The position numbers and the translations under genes were made by a program. This document shows positions 14,824-20,434 of a stretch of DNA of 20,434 nt, one piece after another; position 1 is the first letter of the stretch, and every line of letters begins with the position of its first letter. The DNA lies in contig DEUO01000086.1 of NCBI GenBank assembly GCA_002362595.1, positions 1 to 20,434 on the forward strand. Reading direction: 5' to 3'. This stretch comes from Caryophanales bacterium UBA3260. Lineage in GTDB: Bacteria > Bacillota_I > Bacilli_A > RF39 > UBA660. The notes under the pieces were generated by a model. It had not been told where the DNA came from and did no database searches. It was given only the letters and a program-made list of their open reading frames with translations.

Positions 14824-16932
14824 TTACTCTTCATTTGCTTTCTTTTGGTCCTCTATATCTTTTATTCTCATTTCTTCTCTATTAGCTTCTAAAACATTAA
14901 AATAATTTGATTTAATAGCTAATCTAGACATAGATAAACGCTCTTTTACTACTTTATTTATATCTTTTATTTCTCCGTCATTATATTTTCTATTAACATC
15001 ATAGAAATTAATTGTACTTTTAACCCCATCATAATAAGCTTTATTATCTTTCCATGAACCATCAACAAATATTACTCTATTATCATAACTTGGTGATAAT
15101 ACATCTTTGCCCATATATAACCTTGGATCATAATCTAAATCAAATAAATTAGCAATTGTAGGAACAATATTAATAGTTGATATATTTTCTTTAAATTTTT
15201 GTCCCTGCATTCCAGTATTATATATTATAAAAGGACTTTTATCTATATTTTTTTCTAAACTTACATCTTCATCTAAATATTTACTAACACTTTTACTATC
15301 TAAAGTATATGGAGTATGTGACGAATATAGAACAATAACAGTATCATTTAACTTATCTTGTGTTTCTAATCCTTTTAATAATACCCCAATAGCATCATCT
15401 AATTCTTTTATCTTAGATAAATATCTTCTTATTGATATATCATATGGTAAATCCGCAAATAACTCTAAGTTCTTATCTCCATATTCACTACTAACATCAT
15501 AAGGTAAATTAGTTGCCGAAGTGGTTAAAAATGATACAAATTTATTCTGAGTACTTATTATTCTTAAATATTTTTCCATTAATTCCTTATCACTAGGCCA
15601 TTCACTATATTTACTATTATAAGGAATACTTAAAGCTTGTACTCCATAATACTTATCACTACCTAAATTAGGACTAATAACAGGCCTATTAAAGAAATGT
15701 TCGGAATAATTATGAAAACTATTAACTACATATTCATTCTTTTTAAATAGTTTAAATAAAGATTCTGGATAGACGTTTCTAACATACTTATTAGCTGTAC
15801 AATCATTAGATATTGGATACAAACTAGTAATAGCACTTAATTCATTATCTATTCCCGAACAAGAAGAACGTAAACTATAAGAATTATCCCAAGACCAACC
15901 TTCTGTATACAATTTATATATATTTGGAAAATACTCTTCATTAATTGCCATATTATTTATAGCAGCCATAGATATAATTATTAAATTCTTATCTTTAAAA
16001 AAACCTGTAAAATCATTCTTATCAGTTATTTCTTGACTAATAAAATAATTATTTAAAGTAGTATAACTCTTACTTCCACCATTATTAATCAATCTCTTCC
16101 ACATCGTATCATCAAGACGTCTTTTATAATCACTTTCTATTTGTTCCTGGATAGTATACTTATTGTTATATTCTGACTCTATACTATTATCATTTAACAC
16201 CATAGCTTTTATATCATTAAAAGCATATCCTAAAACCCCAAATTTATTTATAGCTAAATAAGAATTATTAGGATTAGTAAATAATTCCATATTTGATTCT
16301 AACTGATAATTAGCAGTCATATTAGGGCTTATCAATAAAAAGTAATAAAGTCCTGCAAATCCACAAGAAATAACTAATGCATTAGCTTTACTATTCCACC
16401 ATGCTTTTCTTTTCTTTCTTGCAAGTGCAGCTTCATTTAACTTTTTTCGCTCTTCACTATCAAACTTATCAGCAAAATCTATCTCATCATTTTTCTCTAA
16501 TACTTTTATTCTATAATCACAAGTAATATAAAAAATTCCTAGTATTAAAAGAGGAACAAAAATAAGGGCATCTAAAAAACTAAAAGAATGAATATATTGA
16601 ACAATAAAATCTTTCGTTGATTCTAACTGAGATAACATTGAAATAGAAGGAAAAGCCCCTAATATCTTAAAAAATCCTATCTGTAAAAAATAATATATTG
16701 AACATAAAAAACCAACAATGAAAGTCAAAATATTTGAAGCAAGTCGACCAAAAAATGAAAAAGCTGCTGCTAATACTAAACTAAATAAATTTATTCCTAC
16801 TAGAATTCTTAGTACAGAAAAATCAATAATTCCTAAGCCAACACACAATCTAAATATTACTTCTTCTATAAATAAAGTTAACATTAATAAAAAATAATTT
16901 TTAAATGTATCATTATAGAATAACTTAATCAT
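14824..16932 (-). CDS. LtaS/sulfatase-superfamily membrane protein with degenerate catalytic site (probable pseudoenzyme)
   Basis: The 702-residue protein has the LtaS architecture: about five transmembrane helices before residue ~205, a linker, then an extracellular sulfatase-fold domain (about 310-650). The alignment with lipoteichoic acid synthase is easy to follow. NLIIISMAAINN stands where LtaS has its ...LES..., so the metal-binding Glu is A323. SGIDNELSAITSLYP stands for the GKTSDAEF..NSLYP block, so the nucleophilic Thr is G360 (S359 adjacent). LYSSHTPY stands for MYGDHYG, so the metal-binding Asp is S538 while H539 remains. SFHNY and FFNR keep other conserved residues. With three of four key residues gone, glycerol-phosphate polymerisation by the normal mechanism is unlikely. 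The gene starts 4 nt after the rnhB stop and is intact, so it is probably retained for another role such as binding or scaffolding in the envelope. Confidence 0.8.
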   Translation of the reverse strand: MIKLFYNDTFKNYFLLMLTLFIEEVIFRLCVGLGIIDFSVLRILVGINLFSLVLAAAFSFFGRLASNILTFIVGFLCSIYYFLQIGFFKILGAFPSISMLSQLESTKDFIVQYIHSFSFLDALIFVPLLILGIFYITCDYRIKVLEKNDEIDFADKFDSEERKKLNEAALARKKRKAWWNSKANALVISCGFAGLYYFLLISPNMTANYQLESNMELFTNPNNSYLAINKFGVLGYAFNDIKAMVLNDNSIESEYNNKYTIQEQIESDYKRRLDDTMWKRLINNGGSKSYTTLNNYFISQEITDKNDFTGFFKDKNLIIISMAAINNMAINEEYFPNIYKLYTEGWSWDNSYSLRSSCSGIDNELSAITSLYPISNDCTANKYVRNVYPESLFKLFKKNEYVVNSFHNYSEHFFNRPVISPNLGSDKYYGVQALSIPYNSKYSEWPSDKELMEKYLRIISTQNKFVSFLTTSATNLPYDVSSEYGDKNLELFADLPYDISIRRYLSKIKELDDAIGVLLKGLETQDKLNDTVIVLYSSHTPYTLDSKSVSKYLDEDVSLEKNIDKSPFIIYNTGMQGQKFKENISTINIVPTIANLFDLDYDPRLYMGKDVLSPSYDNRVIFVDGSWKDNKAYYDGVKSTINFYDVNRKYNDGEIKDINKVVKERLSMSRLAIKSNYFNVLEANREEMRIKDIEDQKKANEE

Positions 16933-16935
16933 TGT

Positions 16936-17634
16936 CTAATCACTACCATTCATCTTCTTAATTAAATCACTAACAGGCTTATAAGTAAACCTATATTCAT
17001 CTAAAACTCCATATTTTTCCATATTTTGTAAATGAGCTTTAGTTGGATAACCTTTGTGTTTAGCAAATCCATATTCTGGATGAAGACGATCGTATTCAAT
17101 CATCATTCTATCTCTTGTAACTTTAGCAATAACACTTCCTGCAGCTATTGACAAAGATAAAGCATCTCCATGAATAATGTCTTTATAAGGAATAGTAATA
17201 TTATCAAGTTTCATAGCATCACTTAAAACATATTCTGGTTTTACTGGCATATTTTCTATAGCTAATTTCATTGCTAAACGTGATGCTTCTAAAATATTTA
17301 TTTCATCAATTGTCTTTGCATCAACTATTCCAACCCCTACACTAATAGCTTCCTTCATTATTATATCATATAATTGCTCTCTTTTCTTTTCTGAAAGTTT
17401 TTTACTATCGTCAAGTCCGGGTAAATCATAATTTACTGGTAAAATTACACAACCTGCTACAACTGGTCCAACTAAAGGTCCACGACCAGCCTCATCAACC
17501 CCAGCAATAAGAGTAATACCTTGATCATAAAGCTCTTTTTCATACTTTAATAAATCTCTATCATCACTAGTCTTCCCCATTTTTTTATTATTTAAACTTT
17601 TCTTATTAACTAAGTCCTTTTTTTCTTTTTTCAT
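16936..17634 (-). CDS. rnhB: ribonuclease HII
   Basis: The 232-residue enzyme removes ribonucleotides from DNA and RNA from RNA-DNA hybrids. The catalytic acids are all present: D47 and E48 in GVDEAGRG, D139 in LSDAMKL and D157 in HGDALS. DSKKLSEKKRE (76-86), GSVIAKVTRDR and the C-terminal YGFAKHKGYPTKAH are family hallmarks. The N-terminus is unusually lysine-rich for about 20 residues before the fold begins. The ATG at 17634 overlaps the upstream gene by 29 nt and its GAGG sits only a few bases away. An ATG at 17580 is a possible alternative, though it lacks any ribosome site. The position directly in the rbgA neighbourhood is the standard Bacillota arrangement. Confidence 0.96.
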   Translation of the reverse strand: MKKEKKDLVNKKSLNNKKMGKTSDDRDLLKYEKELYDQGITLIAGVDEAGRGPLVGPVVAGCVILPVNYDLPGLDDSKKLSEKKREQLYDIIMKEAISVGVGIVDAKTIDEINILEASRLAMKLAIENMPVKPEYVLSDAMKLDNITIPYKDIIHGDALSLSIAAGSVIAKVTRDRMMIEYDRLHPEYGFAKHKGYPTKAHLQNMEKYGVLDEYRFTYKPVSDLIKKMNGSD

Positions 17635-18250
17635 ACCTCAAGACTATCTCCTTATTAACATCTAAACTTTTAAAAGATTCTATATCTAACTCATCTAATG
17701 ATACTTTTTCTAACCAATTAGCAACTTCTAGAACATCTCCAAATAACTGATAGGGTTTACTATATTCATTTTCTACAAATATCTTCGCAAATTCATTCCT
17801 AGAAGCATGAACTAAAGAATTCCAAGTAAAATTATTATATCCAGATTCACAAATTAACTTATATCTTGCATATACTTGTTGTAACCCAACCATATAATCA
17901 CGTGTTTTACTTAATAACTTACCCTTCCTAATAGTATTACCTTCATCTTCTATAACACCTAAAACTAAATACTTAGTATAAAAATCATCTATTGTATTTA
18001 ATAAATTAGGAAAATTACCTATTATTTTAGCCATTTCTTCATATGTTAAACCAATAGCAAAAGCAATATTAACAAACTTAGATAACTTCTCCTCTAAAAA
18101 TTCTAAAGTTCTACCTTTCATATCATCACTACGATTATGTTGTAAATAAACAGTAATACCTTTTAAAAAATCTTTCTGCTCACCAGGAGTTAATTTCCCA
18201 ACCTGAAGATAACTATAAAACAAATCTATTAATTCATTACTTACCATCAT
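17606..18250 (-). CDS. helical protein of unknown function between rbgA and rnhB
   Basis: The 214-residue all-helical, soluble protein has no signal peptide. The segment GLTYEEMAKIIGNFPNLL (67-84) resembles an mTERF-type helical repeat (leucine-rich, EE..KII...P.LL). A possible second repeat follows, with LGVIEDEGNTIRKGKLLSK, but the similarity is short and I do not assign the family. The start is placed at ATG 18250; a TTG at 18265 is in frame. It overlaps the rbgA stop, and its own end overlaps the rnhB start by 29 nt, so it is firmly inside the operon. A nucleic-acid or ribosome-assembly role is only suggested by its neighbours. Confidence 0.7.
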   Translation of the reverse strand: MMVSNELIDLFYSYLQVGKLTPGEQKDFLKGITVYLQHNRSDDMKGRTLEFLEEKLSKFVNIAFAIGLTYEEMAKIIGNFPNLLNTIDDFYTKYLVLGVIEDEGNTIRKGKLLSKTRDYMVGLQQVYARYKLICESGYNNFTWNSLVHASRNEFAKIFVENEYSKPYQLFGDVLEVANWLEKVSLDELDIESFKSLDVNKEIVLRYEKRKKGLS

Positions 18251-19124
18251 TATCAATCCTATCAAACGTAATATTTTTTACCTTTTCACCCTTAATATCT
18301 TCTAATATAATACGACTTACTCTTTCATAATCAACTTCTCCACCAGAAATAACTGCCCCCATTCTTCTTCCTATCGTTTCATATGCACTAATTAAATCAT
18401 CATTAGAAAACTCTTCTAAATTATATCTATTTTTTAAAATTTCTGGATAATAATTATATAATTTATTTAAAATATGAATAGCTACTTTATCAACAGGTAA
18501 TATTTCTTGTGGAATAGCAGAAAAAGATGCTAAATTTAATGCATATTCTTGATTATCTAACTTTGGCCACAATATTCCAGGACTATCTAAAAGTAATATA
18601 TCACTATTTGTTTTTAACCAATTAAGACTTTTAGTAACACCAGGATTATTACCAGTAACTGCAACTTTTTTACCTGCCATTCTATTAATTAGTGTACTCT
18701 TACCAACATTAGGTATTCCAATAACTAATGCTCTTATTTCTTTTTTAGCAAGGCCCTTACTTTCACGCTTATCCTGTATTTCTTTAGTTATTTCATGAGT
18801 TAAATCAATTATTTCTTTAACTGAATTATTGCTTGATAAATCTACTAAAATAACTTTATAACCCATATCTTGATAATATTTCATCCATCTTCTTGTAATT
18901 ACTTCATCACATAAATCTTTCTTAGTCATAATTAATATTCTAGGTTTATCTTTTAATAATTCATCTATATCTTTTATCTTTGAAGATACTGGTATACGCG
19001 CATCTATTACTTCATAAACAACATCTATTAAGTTATATTTCTCTTTAATTAATCTCTTCGTTTTAGCCATATGACCAGGATACCAATTAATATTTGCCTG
19101 ATTTTGTCTATTATCATTACTCAT
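18237..19124 (-). CDS. rbgA: ribosome biogenesis GTPase RbgA (YlqF)
   Basis: The 295-residue protein is a circularly permuted GTPase needed for late 50S subunit assembly. The N-terminal NWYPGHMAKTKR is the RbgA signature. Motifs come in the permuted order: G4 TKKD (67-70), G1 GIPNVGKS (136-143), G2 PGVT (161-164) and G3 DSPG (180-183). A helical C-terminal domain that binds the ribosome follows. The ATG overlaps the end of the DUF1016 gene by 8 nt (ATGAGTAA), with AAGGTGAT upstream, so its translation is coupled to that nuclease gene. Its end overlaps the next gene. In most Bacillota rplS precedes rbgA; that is not the case here. Confidence 0.97.
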   Translation of the reverse strand: MSNDNRQNQANINWYPGHMAKTKRLIKEKYNLIDVVYEVIDARIPVSSKIKDIDELLKDKPRILIMTKKDLCDEVITRRWMKYYQDMGYKVILVDLSSNNSVKEIIDLTHEITKEIQDKRESKGLAKKEIRALVIGIPNVGKSTLINRMAGKKVAVTGNNPGVTKSLNWLKTNSDILLLDSPGILWPKLDNQEYALNLASFSAIPQEILPVDKVAIHILNKLYNYYPEILKNRYNLEEFSNDDLISAYETIGRRMGAVISGGEVDYERVSRIILEDIKGEKVKNITFDRIDNDGK

Positions 19125-20139
19125 TTACATCACCTTCTTCTAAATCTATGTGGAGATTAATATCTTCTTCTGTGGGTAATTTCTCTAATATATCTTTAGG
19201 AATATATTTTTCAACTTCATAAGATGATACACCGATTGGTTTATCAACACCTTTTAAAGAATATTCAACAGTTAATTTTTCTTTACTTCTACACAATAGC
19301 AATCCAATAGATGGCTCATCCTGTACATCTTTAACTTGTTCATCTAAAACATTTAAATAAAAATTGAGTTGTCCTATAAATTCTGGCTTAAAAGGTACTG
19401 TTTTTAATTCAACAGCAATATAACAATGAAGTTTTAAATGATAAAATAACATATCAATAAAATAATCATTATTTCCAACTATTACTTTATATTGATTACC
19501 AATAAAACTAAAGCCATTACCAAGTTCTAGTAATACATCTCTGATCCTTTCAACCATAGATTCTTCAAGTTCACTCTCAACATATTTTTCTTTTAAAAGT
19601 GGCAAATTAAAAATATAAGGATCTTTTTGTAAATCATTTGCTAAATCACTCTGTGGCGTAACCAATGTATTTTTAAAATTATTGTTTTTATCAGACAATG
19701 CTTTTGTTTCATATAAATTCATATCTATTTGATGATCTAAAACCACTTTAGACCAGTTGCCGTTAGCTGCTTCATTAGCATACCAGAATCTTATGTTTTT
19801 ATCTTTGATTTTTTCTATAAGGATAATATTGTGTGTCCAAGGTAATTTTGCCACTGCTGGTGGCAAAATTTCTTCTTCCTTATACTCGAGATAAAATTTT
19901 TTCATTCTTCTTAAGTTTCTGGCTGAAAACCCTTTTATATTTGGAAAATCTAATCTTAATTCTTTTTCAAGTGTTTCTATAAATTTATCTCCCCATTTTG
20001 AATTATCAGTTATAATTTTACCCAATTTAAAATATAAATTAATAAGCCTAATATTAGCATCACTTAATATCCCCGTTTGTGTACTAATAATTTCATTTTT
20101 AATATTTATAATTGTGTCTTTAAAATCCTTTTCTAGCAT
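19117..20139 (-). CDS. DUF1016 / PDDEXK nuclease family protein (YhcG-like)
   Basis: The 340-residue protein has the two-domain DUF1016 layout. The N-terminal helical domain (about 10-155) includes KWGDKFIETLEKEL and FSARNLRRMKKFY. The C-terminal PDDEXK nuclease domain (about 190-315) shows D229 in YFIDMLFYH, E244-L-K246 in AVELK and Q257 in GQLNFYL. The acidic residues and lysine of the catalytic core are intact, so it should be an active nuclease. Family members occur in defence islands and mobile regions, and their exact role is not settled. The start has AAAGGAG 9 nt upstream. It heads the rbgA-rnhB-topA operon and overlaps rbgA, an odd place for a usually mobile gene. Confidence 0.88.
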   Translation of the reverse strand: MLEKDFKDTIINIKNEIISTQTGILSDANIRLINLYFKLGKIITDNSKWGDKFIETLEKELRLDFPNIKGFSARNLRRMKKFYLEYKEEEILPPAVAKLPWTHNIILIEKIKDKNIRFWYANEAANGNWSKVVLDHQIDMNLYETKALSDKNNNFKNTLVTPQSDLANDLQKDPYIFNLPLLKEKYVESELEESMVERIRDVLLELGNGFSFIGNQYKVIVGNNDYFIDMLFYHLKLHCYIAVELKTVPFKPEFIGQLNFYLNVLDEQVKDVQDEPSIGLLLCRSKEKLTVEYSLKGVDKPIGVSSYEVEKYIPKDILEKLPTEEDINLHIDLEEGDVNE

Positions 20140-20199
20140 AATTTTATTCTCCTTTTTATAAAATGTGTGATATTTTTTTATAAAAATCCCTTTTATTTA

Positions 20200-20298
20200 T
20201 TAAGAGCTCACGAATATTTTTTCTAAAATCCCCACTACCCAATTAATCGAAGGCATAGAAAAATTTTCTGTACTACTATTTTTATTGAATTTTTTCAT
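20200..20298 (-). CDS. small ORF of 32 residues with strong ribosome site
   Basis: The ATG at 20298 has AGAGGTG 7 nt upstream, as good as any gene here. The product is MKKFNKNSSTENF... then a hydrophobic/aromatic half (INWVVGILEKIF) ending in VSS. It could be a leader peptide, a small secreted or membrane-active peptide, or the truncated start of a lost gene. It lies between the promoter at 20359-20387 and the DUF1016 gene, so it is probably cotranscribed with that operon. No family was recognised. Confidence 0.45.
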   Translation of the reverse strand: MKKFNKNSSTENFSMPSINWVVGILEKIFVSS

Positions 20299-20354
20299 AA
20301 AAAACACCTCTTTTTTTTCTATAATTTACTATTTTATTTCAAGTAAAAAGTCCC

Positions 20355-20434
20355 TTATATTATATCACTTTTATACTCGTTTATAAAGTTTCTTAAATCA
20401 AAATATTTATCATCATTAACAATGATATTATCAA
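20355..20434 (-). CDS. C-terminal end of a gene entering from the right edge
   Basis: The frame is open from the window edge to a TAA at 20355-20357 and reads DNIIVNDDKYFDLRNFINEY followed by KSDII. The composition is protein-like, but 25 residues are too few to identify. No terminator follows it, and a promoter for the next unit overlaps its end. Confidence 0.4.
   Translation of the reverse strand, partial: DNIIVNDDKYFDLRNFINEYKSDII
20359..20387 (-). promoter_or_regulatory. possible promoter of the small ORF / DUF1016-rbgA-topA operon
   Basis: On the minus strand TTTATA (20382-20387) and TATAAT (20359-20364) are separated by 17 nt. It overlaps the end of the preceding gene. The interval 20140-20199 between the small ORF and DUF1016 shows only AT-rich sequence and the DUF1016 ribosome site. 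Confidence 0.45.

Overview
The window is strongly AT-rich and densely packed, with almost every gene on the minus strand. The gene content and signals are those of a low-GC Bacillota, probably an uncultured gut-type Bacilli/Mollicutes-like anaerobe. Evidence is LepA, an rbgA-rnhB-topA cluster, GGAGG-type ribosome sites, TTGNNN-N17-TATAAT promoters and intrinsic terminators. Superoxide reductase fits an anaerobe. Tryptophan is encoded by TGG in long uninterrupted frames, so the standard bacterial code fits better than the Mycoplasma code. The taxon is an inference; no rRNA is present.

Layout along the + coordinate (minus-strand genes are read right to left). (1) 1-3601: a compact operon of a LysR-type regulator, a 544-residue radical SAM protein of no family I recognise, and a protein running off the left edge that fuses an N-terminal NADAR (YbiA-like N-glycosidase) domain to a DHH phosphoesterase domain resembling family II pyrophosphatase. 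This is the best candidate for an undescribed system. (2) 3631-4857: an operon of superoxide reductase, a VOC-family protein and a DUF4186 protein. (3) 4861-6530: a ZIP-family metal transporter followed by a cation diffusion facilitator with a Mn-type site signature. (4) 6579-8410: two paralogous membrane proteins and a lipoprotein, all of unknown function. (5) 8411-10993: lepA and an unknown gene. (6) 11032-11839: the only plus-strand gene, of unknown function. (7) 11850-12763: an anchored protein with a repetitive acidic/proline-rich linker. (8) 12768-20139: one long operon: a DUF1016/PDDEXK nuclease, rbgA, an unknown helical protein, rnhB, an LtaS-like protein that has lost most of its catalytic metal ligands, and topA. 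(9) 20140-20434: a 32-codon small ORF and the tail of another gene.

I found no tRNA, rRNA, CRISPR array, transposase or riboswitch. Intrinsic terminators are very close to, and usually overlap, the stop codons they follow. Calls rest on reading sequence motifs and remembered family features; no database search was run.
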